Counted from the first letter of the stretch, positions 35,330 to 45,299 are shown. The stretch is 64,000 nucleotides of DNA from Paenibacillus silviterrae (GCF_030167925.1 NZ_JASKUT010000002.1:1612001-1676000); one strand, 5' to 3'. Numbers and translations: made by a program. The notes: a model not told the origin generated them from the letters alone.

Positions 35330-36223
35330 TTAGCCTTTTAATGATCCAATCATCATGCCTTTGACAAAATGCCTTTGTATAAATGGATAGATGATGAGCA
35401 CGGGCAGCGTAGACACGACGATAAGGGAGAACTTCAACAGCTCTCGCAGACCATCCCTTGCCGCTTGATCGGCAACGTCAGTTATCATCGATGCATCGAC
35501 CTCGTTTTGCACCAAAATATCCCTTAAAACCAATTGAAGCGGATACAACTCCTGATGCTTTAAATAAAGCAGCGCGCTAAAATACTGATTCCAATGGCCC
35601 ACTGCGTAAAACAAAGAGATTACGGCGATGATTGGACCTGATAAAGGAAGCACGATCTTCCGAACAAATGTAAAATCACTGCATCCATCCATTTGAGCGG
35701 CTTCAAGCAATTCATCCGGAATGGTTGTTTGGAAATACGTACGGGCAATGATCATATTCATTACAGAAAGCGCTCCCGGAATAAGTAAAGACCACCTTGT
35801 GTCGATCATACCCAGCTCTTTCACAACCAGGTAAGACGGGATCAGTCCGCCTGAGAACATCATTGTAAATACAAACAAAGCCATAATGCCATTACGTGGC
35901 ATAAAATCTTTTCTTGAAAGCGGATATGCCGCAATGAGTGTAAAGAGCACATTGATCGCCGTTCCCACTACGGTATAATAGACCGAATTCAAAAAGCTCG
36001 ACATAATTAAACGATGCTTAAATACCGCTTCATAACCCGCTAGCGTCGGTTCCACCGGATATAACCAGACTCTGCCGGAAACCACCGCTGTGGATGAGCT
36101 GAAGGAAGCGCTGACAATGTAAACCAGAGGATATAAGATCGTAATTGTAAAAATGAATAGGATGATGTAATTCAGAATTGTAAACAGCCTGTCATCCGCA
36201 CTTTCTCTTATGCTTCCCGTCAT
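35330..36223 (-). CDS. Carbohydrate ABC importer permease, LplC/YtcP type
   Basis: A 297-residue six-helix permease. EAAQMDGCSDFTFVRKIVLP is the EAA loop and FVKGMMIGSLKG the standard LplC end. GGGGG lies 8 nt before the ATG. It is 15 nt from the LplB-type gene and 14 nt from the binding-protein gene. It is a clear paralogue of 22583-23464. Its partner ATPase is not in the window. Confidence 0.92.
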   Translation of the reverse strand: MTGSIRESADDRLFTILNYIILFIFTITILYPLVYIVSASFSSSTAVVSGRVWLYPVEPTLAGYEAVFKHRLIMSSFLNSVYYTVVGTAINVLFTLIAAYPLSRKDFMPRNGIMALFVFTMMFSGGLIPSYLVVKELGMIDTRWSLLIPGALSVMNMIIARTYFQTTIPDELLEAAQMDGCSDFTFVRKIVLPLSGPIIAVISLFYAVGHWNQYFSALLYLKHQELYPLQLVLRDILVQNEVDASMITDVADQAARDGLRELLKFSLIVVSTLPVLIIYPFIQRHFVKGMMIGSLKG

Positions 36224-36238
36224 AGACGTACCCCCTTA

Positions 36239-37213
36239 TTACCATAGACTGGTTTGCCCCAACTTTCTGGCTAAACGATTGACGAGAACCAGCAGGATCA
36301 AATTAATGACTGATTTAAACAATCCAATGGCAGACGAGTAGGAATAGTTGATCGCTGTTGATGCCAAGCCGACCTTGTACACAAAAGTATCGATCACCTC
36401 GGAAGCGCTCATATTCAGCGGATTCTGCATCAGCAATACCTTTTCGAAGCCTATGTCCAGTACATGGCCGGTGTTCATGATCAGCAGGATAACGGCAACC
36501 GGCATAATGCCCGGCAAGTCGACATGCCACATTCGCCGTATTTTATTGGCTCCATCCATAACCGCAGCCTCGTGAAGCGAAGGATCCACAGCTGCAAGGG
36601 CCGCTAGATAAATGATGCAGGAAAAACCAACGTTCTGCCAAATCCCTGACCAGACAAAAACGTGTGAAAACCATTCCGGTATGCCCATGAAATTGATTGT
36701 GGGCAATCCGAAATATTTCATAATTGTCTGAATCAGACCCACTCGTGGATCCATCATTTGCAAAATGATGCCAACCATCACGACTGTAGAAATAAAATGT
36801 GGTGCGTAAGTGATCATTTGTACCGTTTTCTTAAAGAAACGAGCGTTGACGTAATTCAAGGAAAGCGCAAGAATGATGGGGAACGGAAACCCCGCGAATA
36901 AACTATACATGCTGAGCAGGATCGTATTTTTCATAATCCGAACAAACTCATATGAATGGAAAAAACGATCGAAATGCTTCATTCCTACCCATTCGCTGCC
37001 CCATACTCCTTTCGTCGGAATATAATTCTTGAACGCAATCAAAGCTCCATACATCGGCACGTACTTGAATATGAGCAAATAAATAATCGGCAGCAGCATA
37101 AGCAGATAGAGCTGCCAATGGCTGGATGCGTTCTTCTTCAGCCTGGTGAAGTAATTTTCCTTTTTACCGACAATTGCAGACCATGTTTTGCCCTTGCTAG
37201 CCGAGACTTCCAT
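36239..37213 (-). CDS. Carbohydrate ABC importer permease, LplB type
   Basis: A 324-residue permease with a 30-residue hydrophilic N-terminus and six membrane helices. YVPMYGALIAFKNYIPTKG, the EAA loop EAAVMDGANKIRRMWHVDLP and the end LARKLGQTSLW identify the LplB type. GGGAGGG lies 4 nt before the ATG. It is the first importer gene, about 95 nt after the histidine kinase gene, so the sensor pair and the importer are probably one operon. Confidence 0.92.
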   Translation of the reverse strand: MEVSASKGKTWSAIVGKKENYFTRLKKNASSHWQLYLLMLLPIIYLLIFKYVPMYGALIAFKNYIPTKGVWGSEWVGMKHFDRFFHSYEFVRIMKNTILLSMYSLFAGFPFPIILALSLNYVNARFFKKTVQMITYAPHFISTVVMVGIILQMMDPRVGLIQTIMKYFGLPTINFMGIPEWFSHVFVWSGIWQNVGFSCIIYLAALAAVDPSLHEAAVMDGANKIRRMWHVDLPGIMPVAVILLIMNTGHVLDIGFEKVLLMQNPLNMSASEVIDTFVYKVGLASTAINYSYSSAIGLFKSVINLILLVLVNRLARKLGQTSLW

Positions 37214-37308
37214 AAATCCCTCCCTATTTCGATGACCATGACTCGGTATGTTTCATGTCTTTCTATATTTAGGATACAAAAAGAGGGGGCGCCGAGCATT
37301 GTGCTGTT

Positions 37309-39114
37309 TTACACCGGTATGACTTTTTTTGCGCTGGATGACGGCATGTGAATCGTAACCTTCGTGCCCGCTCCCAGCTCGCTTTGCACGGAAAGCCCAT
37401 ATTGCGGTCCGAACACCATCTGAATCCGGTTATGCACATTAAGCAGACCGATGCTGCCCTCGAATGCTCGCTGCGTATCCATCACCCTTTCCTCCTGGCT
37501 GTCCATGAGTCGTGTGTTTAATTTCAGAAGTGCTTCCGCTTCAATACCGCAGCCATTATCCTCAACGATGACATAAAAATCCGCATCATCTTTCCATGCG
37601 TCAATAATAATCGTGTGAGTATCCTCGATTCCATAAGGAAACGCATGCTTAAACACATTTTCGACCAAGGGCTGCAGCGTCAAGCGAACCATGCTGTCAA
37701 GCAAATAATCCGCACTGATGCGAACATCGATTTCAAACTCGCGCTGGTTGCGGTATTTCATAATAGACATAAAATACAGAATGTGTTTCAGTTCGTTGGC
37801 TACCGTAATTTTCTCCAAATCGGTGCGTATGGAATAGCGCAGCATATACGACAGAGAACGAACGATGTCTTTAATTTCGCTTGACTTCTGGATGACGGCG
37901 TAACAAATAATTATTTCCAAAGTGTTGTACAAGAAGTGCGGATTAATCTGTAATTGGAGCGCTTGAAATTCGGCTAGCTGCCGTTTCATTACATTGTCTT
38001 GATTACGCAGCTCGGTCTCGTAAATCCGGTCGACAAGCTCTTCCAGCCGGGTGACCATCGTATTGTAGCCGGTAATAAGCTGATCCATCTCATCACGGCT
38101 TCCGGTTAATGGCACTCGGGTCCATTGACCCTTTGCCGTCTGACGCATCCCGTTTTCCAGTAGTCGAATGGGACGAACGATAGATTGGCCGAACCGATAA
38201 GCTAGAAATAATGCCAAAATCAAAGTGACGATACCAACGATTAGTGTTGTTTGCCTCAAGTCTGAAATCGGCTTGCTTTGTTCTGCAACCGACATGCTTG
38301 CTACCAGCGTCCATCCGGAGTAGTCGGACTTTCGGCTAAAGAAAACCCGTCCCGGTTCTCCGGGCAACTCAAATATTTGGTCTTTATTGGCTTCAACGGT
38401 ATTAAACTGCATACCGTCAAGCTGTTTGCCGATCCGGCTCGGATCCGGATGGTATAATATTTTTCCGCGATCGTTGACGATAAAAAAATAACCGGATTGC
38501 CCGAGTTTTATGCCCTTCCAGAGCGTGTTCAATTCCCCTATCTTTAACTCGAAGCCCATAATGCCTTTAAATGATTTGGATGAAGTTCGGTCTGCCAATT
38601 TGCGAATAAGGGAGAGATGTCCGTCCAGAAACCCGGAATCCTGAATCGTCAGCTTCCCGTTTAGATCATCGTTTTCCTTCATTTGTTCGACATATTCTTC
38701 AAACCCCTTGTAATTAAAAGGAACAATGTGGATATTGAAATCCGTTGCCTGGAACCCGTTATAACCGATAATGTACGTCATTGAGATTTCGGGGTTGTTA
38801 ATGAGAACCGGTTGAAATACCCCCTTCATGGCCATTTCGGATGTATAAAAGCCGGGAGTGGAATTGCGTGGAAGATCGAGAGCCTCTTTCACTATAGGTG
38901 AAATCAGAATAGAAACCGTTGCCCTCTCGTAATTTTTCAAAAATAAATCAGTTTCATGCAATACATTATCAACGATTTGAGTCAACAGTCCTTCATACTG
39001 ATTCTCCAATTCACTGGACGACCGCCAATAACCGGTAACCCCCACCGTCACCAAGGTCAGCGCGATAATAATGACAAAGTAAATGTAAACCTTACGTACC
39101 AAGCTGTTATTCAT
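37309..39114 (-). CDS. YesM-type sensor histidine kinase
   Basis: A 601-residue membrane kinase: membrane helix at 8-28, an extracellular sensor domain of about 255 residues, a second helix at about 288-308, a HAMP region, then the LytS/YesM-type kinase block LQINPHFLYNTLE with the phosphorylated His, LQPLVENVFKHAF (N-box) and VEDNGCGIE and GLLNVHNRIQ for ATP binding. The start overlaps the response-regulator stop by one base (TAATG), indicating translational coupling. It likely senses an outside sugar and controls the importer and sulfatase genes that follow. Confidence 0.93.
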   Translation of the reverse strand: MNNSLVRKVYIYFVIIIALTLVTVGVTGYWRSSSELENQYEGLLTQIVDNVLHETDLFLKNYERATVSILISPIVKEALDLPRNSTPGFYTSEMAMKGVFQPVLINNPEISMTYIIGYNGFQATDFNIHIVPFNYKGFEEYVEQMKENDDLNGKLTIQDSGFLDGHLSLIRKLADRTSSKSFKGIMGFELKIGELNTLWKGIKLGQSGYFFIVNDRGKILYHPDPSRIGKQLDGMQFNTVEANKDQIFELPGEPGRVFFSRKSDYSGWTLVASMSVAEQSKPISDLRQTTLIVGIVTLILALFLAYRFGQSIVRPIRLLENGMRQTAKGQWTRVPLTGSRDEMDQLITGYNTMVTRLEELVDRIYETELRNQDNVMKRQLAEFQALQLQINPHFLYNTLEIIICYAVIQKSSEIKDIVRSLSYMLRYSIRTDLEKITVANELKHILYFMSIMKYRNQREFEIDVRISADYLLDSMVRLTLQPLVENVFKHAFPYGIEDTHTIIIDAWKDDADFYVIVEDNGCGIEAEALLKLNTRLMDSQEERVMDTQRAFEGSIGLLNVHNRIQMVFGPQYGLSVQSELGAGTKVTIHMPSSSAKKVIPV

Positions 39115-40133
39115 TATTTGATCCCGAGCAGCGCGCGATATTCGGTAGGGGAATATCCCGTTGCTTTTTTAAACACTCTGGAAAAGTGAGGGTAGCTTTC
39201 GTAGCCGATCTCGGCTACAATGTCGATGATTTTGTAGTGCGGTACGGCAAGCAGCTGCTTAGCTTTCTCTATTCGTTTGCGCATACGGTACTGCACGAAG
39301 GTTTCATTTGTATGCTTCTTAAAAAAATGGCTGAAATAGGTCGGCGTCACGCCCAGCTTCCCTGCAACCATGTCCAGTGAAAGCTCCTCCTCACAAAGAT
39401 GCTCGTCGATGTAACGGAAAGCTGCCTCCAGAACATTGATTCTTTCATGATTGCGATATTCGTTCAGCCGCTGTATCCATATGCCGATTTCGGCCTTAAA
39501 CCATTCGAACGTAATCGTAGCGACCGCATCCTCGATAAGCGGCCCCAACTCCATACCGTACGCCCCTCTGGCATTCAGTTTCTTGTTAAGCAGCCTGACA
39601 GCGTCGTATACCCTCTGGTGCTGCTGGGTGTCCGTATCCACGGTGAACAGCTCCCTCTTTCCCTCCTCAAGCAGTTCATCGGCCCGAGCTTTGTCCATCA
39701 TCCAAACCGCTTCCTCCAATTGATCGATCCACTGTTCAAAATGAGTGAAGGACATAAGCGCCGGCTCCCGTATGGCGAGCAATTTATCCAGCACTGGATA
39801 AAGCTCGATTTCCGTAATTGGTTTCAGCAAATATTCCTGTACGCCGTACGACATACATTTTTGTGCATACGCAAAATCACCGTAGCCTGAAAGCACAGCG
39901 ACTTTGGTAAAAAGCTTTAGCTGCTGTATATTTCGGCATAGCTCCAGACCGTCCATACGAGGCATCCGAATATCCGTCAACACAACATCGGGAGGGTTAG
40001 CCATGATACCCGATAATGCTGACACTCCGTCTGTAAACGTATCGATCTCATGAAACCGTTTATATTCTCCAATCAACGTTTTGAGACCCATCCCAATGAT
40101 AGGTTCATCGTCAACAATAACGATTCTGGCCAT
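39114..40133 (-). CDS. YesN-type response regulator (receiver plus AraC domain)
   Basis: A 339-residue regulator. Residues 1-120 are a receiver domain with the acidic pocket VDDE (8-10), phospho-acceptor Asp54 (VLTDIRMPRMDG) and Lys in LLKP. Residues 235-335 form an AraC double helix-turn-helix (GKLGVTPTYFSHFFKK, GYESYPHFSRVFKKATG). It is the first gene of the operon and is coupled to the YesM-type kinase. It should activate the importer-sulfatase genes once phosphorylated. About 290 nt separate it from the next gene, and that gap holds the terminator of the neighbour. Confidence 0.93.
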   Translation of the reverse strand: MARIVIVDDEPIIGMGLKTLIGEYKRFHEIDTFTDGVSALSGIMANPPDVVLTDIRMPRMDGLELCRNIQQLKLFTKVAVLSGYGDFAYAQKCMSYGVQEYLLKPITEIELYPVLDKLLAIREPALMSFTHFEQWIDQLEEAVWMMDKARADELLEEGKRELFTVDTDTQQHQRVYDAVRLLNKKLNARGAYGMELGPLIEDAVATITFEWFKAEIGIWIQRLNEYRNHERINVLEAAFRYIDEHLCEEELSLDMVAGKLGVTPTYFSHFFKKHTNETFVQYRMRKRIEKAKQLLAVPHYKIIDIVAEIGYESYPHFSRVFKKATGYSPTEYRALLGIK

Positions 40134-40321
40134 TCGCTTGCCCCCGGTTTCAAAGGATGCATATCTCAGCTATATAGCTTTATTATGTAGTAATTCTCTA
40201 TAGCCTGCATACCCATCAAAACCTGAACATCATCATCAAAATTGAGACTTTCCAGCCGTTAATAATTCAAATAGATAGGCAAAATGAAAACAGACCATCG
40301 GCTAAGCAGGAAACTTGATAG

Positions 40322-40380
40322 AAAAACACCTTTCATGTTTGGTGGATGTGTCGCTTTTGCGATTCCAAACAGAAAGGTGT
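40322..40380 (-). terminator. Intrinsic terminator of the CPBP gene
   Basis: ACACCTTTC.TGTTTGG pairs with CCAAACA.GAAAGGTGT over about 16 bp around a 22-nt loop, followed by TTTTTC on the minus strand. The rest of 40134-40321 shows nothing I can name. Confidence 0.85.
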
Positions 40381-40421
40381 GCTAGTTAAATCTACTATAT
40401 AATGGGGAGCTCGGTACTTCA

Positions 40422-41186
40422 CTAAATAACATTGATAAGTATAACGTGCAGGAAAACATCAGCCGCCATGTGAGACAGCATGGCCTGCTCCAAGCCTTTT
40501 TTCCAATATACGTACCCAAACCAAACGCCGAGAAGACCATTGAGCACGAGAGTCCTTACGATCAGCAGAGGAGTAAGCCCGCCAAAAATCTGATCGACAG
40601 CAGGCAGGTGAAGTGCTCCGAAAAGGATAGAAGCGCCTATGATCCCAGCCAAGTAGAAAAAGCTTGGAATATGATCTTGGGATTTGCGGAAAACCAGCGC
40701 GAGTACCCAGATCAACAAATTCATTACAAACAAACGAAGCATCAGTTCCTCGGTAATACCTCCGTAGAACATAGCAAGAAGCGCTTTCCACCATTCTACC
40801 TTTCCCACCGGATTAGGCAGATTTAGGTTTGGCATAAAAACAAATTTATCCAACATCAGGTTCAAGAGCGAACCACCGAAACTGACCGCAATTCCAATAA
40901 AGAACCACGTCAGATCAAATCTAGGCTGGCTTTTCTTTTGGATCCACGCTTCTATGTGGGGAAAGGACAAGCCGGTGCGCAGTTGTAACCTCAAACCTAT
41001 CAGGCATAACGCAAACAGCATTACGGTTTGCTGCAAAGCGCCAAGCGCTGCAGCCACCCCTACCGGTAGCCCGTCTTGATTTCCGATCGTTTCACTCAGC
41101 AAATCAAGCTGATAAGGGATAATAGTTATAATACCAATCAAGCCTAGCAGTGTAAGAACAAATGCCGGTTTCAAGTATGCTTTCAT
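40422..41186 (-). CDS. CPBP family intramembrane metalloprotease
   Basis: A 254-residue membrane protein with about seven helices. GGITEELMLRLFV provides the EExxxR motif, FGALHLPA the FxxxH motif, and LSHMAADVFLH the third His/Asp site of the CPBP (Rce1-like) family. In bacteria these proteins are often linked to peptide maturation or self-immunity, but no bacteriocin genes are nearby. The ATG at 41186 has GGGGGAG 6 nt upstream. It is a single-gene unit with its own terminator. Confidence 0.9.
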   Translation of the reverse strand: MKAYLKPAFVLTLLGLIGIITIIPYQLDLLSETIGNQDGLPVGVAAALGALQQTVMLFALCLIGLRLQLRTGLSFPHIEAWIQKKSQPRFDLTWFFIGIAVSFGGSLLNLMLDKFVFMPNLNLPNPVGKVEWWKALLAMFYGGITEELMLRLFVMNLLIWVLALVFRKSQDHIPSFFYLAGIIGASILFGALHLPAVDQIFGGLTPLLIVRTLVLNGLLGVWFGYVYWKKGLEQAMLSHMAADVFLHVILINVI

Positions 41187-41406
41187 CACAATCTCCCCCT
41201 CTTTTCATTAAGATGCATATGCATTATTGACTAAAATGAGTGCCATGTATGCGAGTGTGCATGCCCTACGCTTATGTTATCATTTTTGATAATAAAAAAC
41301 CAGCGTAATAAATGGACTGCGTCGCCGCCTTCGCGGGAGGCAGAGGTGCCGCCAACATGACCGGCCAGTTGAAGTATATTCCGCCGTTCCCTGTCTTCCT
41401 CCAATC

Positions 41407-41444
41407 AAAATCAAAAGGAGCGCTGATATGCTGATCTGCGCCCC
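41407..41444 (-). terminator. Intrinsic terminator of the SDR gene
   Basis: On the minus strand GGGGCGC pairs with GCGCTCC (one G-U pair), with GAT/ATC inside, then TTTTGATTTT. It lies 35 nt past the SDR stop. Confidence 0.75.
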
Positions 41445-41478
41445 TTACGGTAATTCACCTATTCTCTGTCCGCACTAT

Positions 41479-42216
41479 TCAGTTGAACCCGCCGTTTACG
41501 CGAATCGTCTGTCCCGTTATCCAGCGTGCTTTGTCGCTGACGAGCAGCTCAATCACATTCGCAATGTCCTCCGGCTCGCCAAGCCGTCCAAATGCATTCA
41601 TGCGGCGGTACGAATCAATCAACTCCTCGGATTTGCCATTCAAGAATAGCTCGGTCGACACTTGCCCGGGTGCAATGCAATTGACAACGATGTCCTTAGG
41701 ACCGAATTCCTTTGCCAATTGGCGAGTCAACTGCTCGACGGCACCCTTAGTTGCGGCGTAAACGCTGTACGTCGGGAGCATAGCGCCCGATATGGAGGTC
41801 GAGAAGTTGATGATCGTCCCGCCTTTGGCCATATGCTTCATCGCTTGTTGGCAAGCAAAATACGTGCCTTTCACGTTGATAGCGAACTGCCGGTCAAACA
41901 TCTCCTCCGTCACGTCCGCGATGGCCGTACATTCCATCGTGCCGGCATTATTGACGAGAATGTCCACACTCGCGAATCGCTCGAGTGTCTCCGAGAATAA
42001 GGCTTCCACCTCGCTCACCTTGCTTACATCGGCGCGGATGGCAATCGCTTCGCCGCCGGATTGCTCAATCCTCTTTACGACTTCACCCGCTTTCTCCGAA
42101 TTCGAGGAATAATTAACGACCACCTTCGCACCGGCTTGAGCCAATTGGAGGGCAACCTGCCGTCCGATTCCCCGCGACGCTCCTGTAATCACTGCAACTT
42201 TTCCATTCAAGACCAT
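41479..42216 (-). CDS. Short-chain dehydrogenase/reductase
   Basis: A 245-residue classical SDR. TGASRGIG (11-18) binds NAD(P), NNAG is the structural motif, and STSISGAMLPTYSVYAATKG carries the catalytic Ser-Tyr-Lys (YxxxK). The end ITGQTIRVNGGFN is typical. The Ala-Gly-Ala-Lys-Val-Val-Val segment without an acidic residue suggests NADPH. It is divergent from an AraC regulator gene, which probably controls it. The substrate cannot be deduced. Confidence 0.93.
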   Translation of the reverse strand: MVLNGKVAVITGASRGIGRQVALQLAQAGAKVVVNYSSNSEKAGEVVKRIEQSGGEAIAIRADVSKVSEVEALFSETLERFASVDILVNNAGTMECTAIADVTEEMFDRQFAINVKGTYFACQQAMKHMAKGGTIINFSTSISGAMLPTYSVYAATKGAVEQLTRQLAKEFGPKDIVVNCIAPGQVSTELFLNGKSEELIDSYRRMNAFGRLGEPEDIANVIELLVSDKARWITGQTIRVNGGFN

Positions 42217-42444
42217 TTCCGTTCTCTCCTTCTATCCTGATTTGGCCAAGCGATGATTCGCCGTGCTCGGCCTTGCCAATTCATTATAGAAAATATTTGC
42301 GAAAGCCCGTTAGAACATACCTGTTCAATCCTTGCCTAATTCTCTTCGGTTTCGCTCTATTGGAAAGCTGAGCTTCGCTCTTGACTCCTACTTTCTGATA
42401 TGATTAAAGTATATTACATCCTTGCCGGAGGGGACGACGCAAAC

Positions 42445-43380
42445 ATGGAAACAAAGAATGATTCACCGCGCATAGATCAAGCCTTGCAACAACTGGCGCT
42501 CTTGATACAGCGCCATGCTCCGTCGAGCGGTACACATAGGACAGCTGTTCCTTCTTTGACGCTGATGCATGCCACACAAACGTCAGAACCGCTGGAATCC
42601 GTATATAAACCATCCATTTGCGTCGTGGCACAAGGGGCGAAAACAGCTACACTAGCCGATGAAACCTACCGGTACGATCCTTCCACTTATTTAGTTACAT
42701 CCGTCGAGTTGCCGATCATCGGCAGAATCATTGAAGCGGCACCCGAGGTCCCTTATTTAAGCTTGAAGCTGAGCTTTGACGCCGACATCATCCTGGACAT
42801 CATGAAAGAAACAAACCGCCCTATTGATATTCCTGCGGAAGCCTCCCGCGGCATAACCGTGAACCGCACCTCTCCTGCACTGCTCGAAGCCATCGTGCGG
42901 CTCATGCAGCTGCTCGATACACCTGAGGATATTGCGGTTCTGGCACCGCTCGTCATTCGCGAAATTCTGTATCGGGTGCTTCAAGGCGAACAAGGCTCGC
43001 TCATCCATCAATTTGCGATCATCGGCAGCCATGCGAACAACATCGCTCAAGCCATCCGGTTGATTAACCGGCAATACGACCGTCCGCTCCTGATCGAGCA
43101 CCTTGCAAAATCCGTGAACATGAGCACGTCTGCGTTTCATAAACATTTCAAGCGCGTCACGGCGATGAGCCCATTACAATATCAGAAAACGGTGCGTTTA
43201 CAAGAAGCCCGCCGCTTACTTCTGACGGAAGCTGTGCCGGCCTCCGATGCGGCCTTCCGTGTAGGCTACGAGAGCCCCTCTCAATTCAGCAGGGAATATG
43301 CCCGCATGTACGGACGACCACCGATGCTGGATGTTCAGGAGCTGCGCGGGGCGAATAGGCATACAAGAACAGAGCATTGA
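42445..43380 (+). CDS. AraC family regulator (AraC_N type)
   Basis: A 311-residue regulator with an N-terminal domain of the AraC_N class (SLTLMHATQTSEPLESVYKP, CVVAQGAK, LVTSVELPIIGRI) and a C-terminal helix-turn-helix pair (LAKSVNMSTSAFHKHFKR, GYESPSQFSREYARMYG). The ATG at 42445 has GGAGGGG upstream with 11 nt spacing; a longer reading from 42400 lacks a site. It is divergent from the SDR gene, and such regulators often activate a neighbouring oxidoreductase. Inducer unknown. Confidence 0.9.
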   Translation: METKNDSPRIDQALQQLALLIQRHAPSSGTHRTAVPSLTLMHATQTSEPLESVYKPSICVVAQGAKTATLADETYRYDPSTYLVTSVELPIIGRIIEAAPEVPYLSLKLSFDADIILDIMKETNRPIDIPAEASRGITVNRTSPALLEAIVRLMQLLDTPEDIAVLAPLVIREILYRVLQGEQGSLIHQFAIIGSHANNIAQAIRLINRQYDRPLLIEHLAKSVNMSTSAFHKHFKRVTAMSPLQYQKTVRLQEARRLLLTEAVPASDAAFRVGYESPSQFSREYARMYGRPPMLDVQELRGANRHTRTEH

Positions 43381-43424
43381 CGGATAACTGCCCCCCTTCT
43401 CGGAGCGACGAATGTCCCATAACG

Positions 43425-44633
43425 TCATGAAGCCGCGTGGACATTCTCCAGTCTGTGCCTTTTCCCTTTGAGCGATAAGACGAAGCAAATAAACAAGATT
43501 AGGCACGCCAGCATATACGGATAATTAACATCCAAGTCGAATAAATAACCGGCTGCAATAGGCCCTGCAATATTGCCAAGACTGGTAAAGGCAGAGTTCA
43601 AGCCCGCGACATAGCCTTGCTGATCCTTAGCCACCATTGACATCTGTGTACTGATGGCTGGTCGTAGGATATCAATTGCCAAAAATACAATAAAAGTTAC
43701 GGCGAATATCATCCAGAATCGGTGAACGAAAAGCGTCAGCAGAATAAACAAACCTGCAAAGAAAAGGCAGAGGGATATGACACGCCGCTCCCCTACCCTC
43801 TTTAATATCCAGCTGAAGGCCGTAACCTGGACCACAGCGCCTGCTATGGACCCGAACGTTATGATAAACGCGATATCCTTGGGCTCAAACCCAAACTTTT
43901 GATCGACAAACAGCCCGAAGATGGTTTCAAAGTTAGCAAGCCCGAACGACATGACAAAAACAATGATCAAGCTTAAAAAATAGGGTTCTCTATAGGAGTA
44001 CCTCAGTTGCATAAGAAGACTACTTCGTTCAACTGCACTAGGCTGGGGATCAGATATATTTTCTTTTGAAGGGCGCGATTCCCGAAGTATCAGCAATGTC
44101 ATACATGCAGCGAGAAACCCCGCAGCCGCCGCTGCGTAGAAGGGCACGCGGATACCCATTTCCGCAATATACCCGCCAATGCCCGGACCAATAATAAAGC
44201 CTGTTGTAATGGCTGCGGTAATGTACCCCATCCCCGCCGCGCGTTCTTCTTGCGTCGTGATATCTGCCGCATAAGCCATAATGGCCGGCATTATCATTGC
44301 CGCACTGATGCCGCCGAGCAGCCGCGAAACAAAGAGCAGGGCAGGTGAGCCGGCTAACCCAAACAGCCCCTCGGAAAAAGCGAACACGATCATGCCGATG
44401 ACAATCATTCTTTTTCTGCCGTAGGAATCGGCCAACCTGCCTGCGAGCGGCGAACAAAGAAGCTGCGTCAGCGAAAAAGCGGCAACCAGCAGACCAATGA
44501 CCCCTCCGGTAATACCCAGACTCTCCATAAACTTAGGCATAATGGGGATGACAAGGCCGATCCCGGAGAAGACTAAAAGTAGATTGAGCATGAGAACCAG
44601 CAAGGCTCCCCGGTGTTTTGTCAATAGCGCCAT
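43425..44633 (-). CDS. MFS multidrug efflux transporter (Bmr/NorA/TetA-like)
   Basis: A 402-residue, 12-helix proton-driven exporter. GRLADSYGRKRM between helices 2 and 3 is the MFS motif A, and GPGIGGYIAEMG in helix 5 is motif C, which marks drug antiporters. The ATG at 44633 has GGAGG 8 nt upstream. It follows a TetR gene by 66 nt, and a dyad CTGAAT-N4-ATTCAG lies in that gap and again before tetR. The repressor therefore probably controls both. The drug range cannot be told. Confidence 0.9.
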   Translation of the reverse strand: MALLTKHRGALLVLMLNLLLVFSGIGLVIPIMPKFMESLGITGGVIGLLVAAFSLTQLLCSPLAGRLADSYGRKRMIVIGMIVFAFSEGLFGLAGSPALLFVSRLLGGISAAMIMPAIMAYAADITTQEERAAGMGYITAAITTGFIIGPGIGGYIAEMGIRVPFYAAAAAGFLAACMTLLILRESRPSKENISDPQPSAVERSSLLMQLRYSYREPYFLSLIIVFVMSFGLANFETIFGLFVDQKFGFEPKDIAFIITFGSIAGAVVQVTAFSWILKRVGERRVISLCLFFAGLFILLTLFVHRFWMIFAVTFIVFLAIDILRPAISTQMSMVAKDQQGYVAGLNSAFTSLGNIAGPIAAGYLFDLDVNYPYMLACLILFICFVLSLKGKRHRLENVHAAS

Positions 44634-44661
44634 TCGAAATTCCTCCATCATGATGAAAAAT

Positions 44662-44678
44662 ACTGAATTTTTATTCAG
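44662..44678. promoter_or_regulatory. TetR operator before the MFS gene
   Basis: ACTGAAT-TTTT-ATTCAG, 29 nt upstream of the MFS start, has the same half-sites and 4-nt spacing as the dyad at 45357-45374. Confidence 0.65.
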
Positions 44679-44699
44679 GATTATAGCAAAAAAAAGGGG

Positions 44700-45299
44700 C
44701 TAGCGGCTCGGTTTGGCTATGCCGTGCAGAAACACATCCATAGCCAACCGATACGCTGCCAGCGCTTCCTCTCGTTCCATTCTCCGGCAATGCTGATTTA
44801 ATCCGAGCATCAAACCATCCAATATTATGGCGAGTCCGTTCACATTCGTGATTGCGAATTCATCGTTATCAATGCCCCTCTGAAGCAGCTTCCGATTAAA
44901 GTCAATGTACCCTTTGACCATTTCGTTGATTCTCTCTTCCACGTCAGGGGCTTTCTCTGAATTGTTGAAAAACTCATCGGCTGCCTTCGTCAACGGATGA
45001 CTCAATTGATCGAACGCCAAGAAATCGGCCATGCCATATAATTTCTCGATTGTGGTGGAGTACAGCTTTTCCTTGGCCAGCCATCTCTCATCCCATTCCC
45101 TATTCCAATCTTCAAGTAAATACAAAAAAAGCCCTTCCTTGTTCTTGAAATGATAATATATGTTACCTGCACTACATCCGGCAGCTTTAACAATGTCTTC
45201 AATGGACGTGGCTTTATAGCCTTTTTGAGCAAATAAAGCTTTGGCTGCATCGGCAATTTTCTTCTTCGTTTGCTCCGTTTGCTGTTTCTTTTTATTCAC
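44700..45299 (-). CDS. TetR family repressor
   Basis: A 199-residue TetR regulator. Residues 10-60 form the DNA-binding domain (KIADAAKALFAQKGYKATSI, AAGCSAGNIYYHFKNKEGLF), and the rest is an all-helical ligand domain. It begins with GTG. It lies upstream of an MFS exporter in the same direction and between two copies of the dyad CTGAAT-N4-ATTCAG, so it should repress itself and the exporter until a drug binds. Confidence 0.92.
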   Translation of the reverse strand: MNKKKQQTEQTKKKIADAAKALFAQKGYKATSIEDIVKAAGCSAGNIYYHFKNKEGLFLYLLEDWNREWDERWLAKEKLYSTTIEKLYGMADFLAFDQLSHPLTKAADEFFNNSEKAPDVEERINEMVKGYIDFNRKLLQRGIDNDEFAITNVNGLAIILDGLMLGLNQHCRRMEREEALAAYRLAMDVFLHGIAKPSR

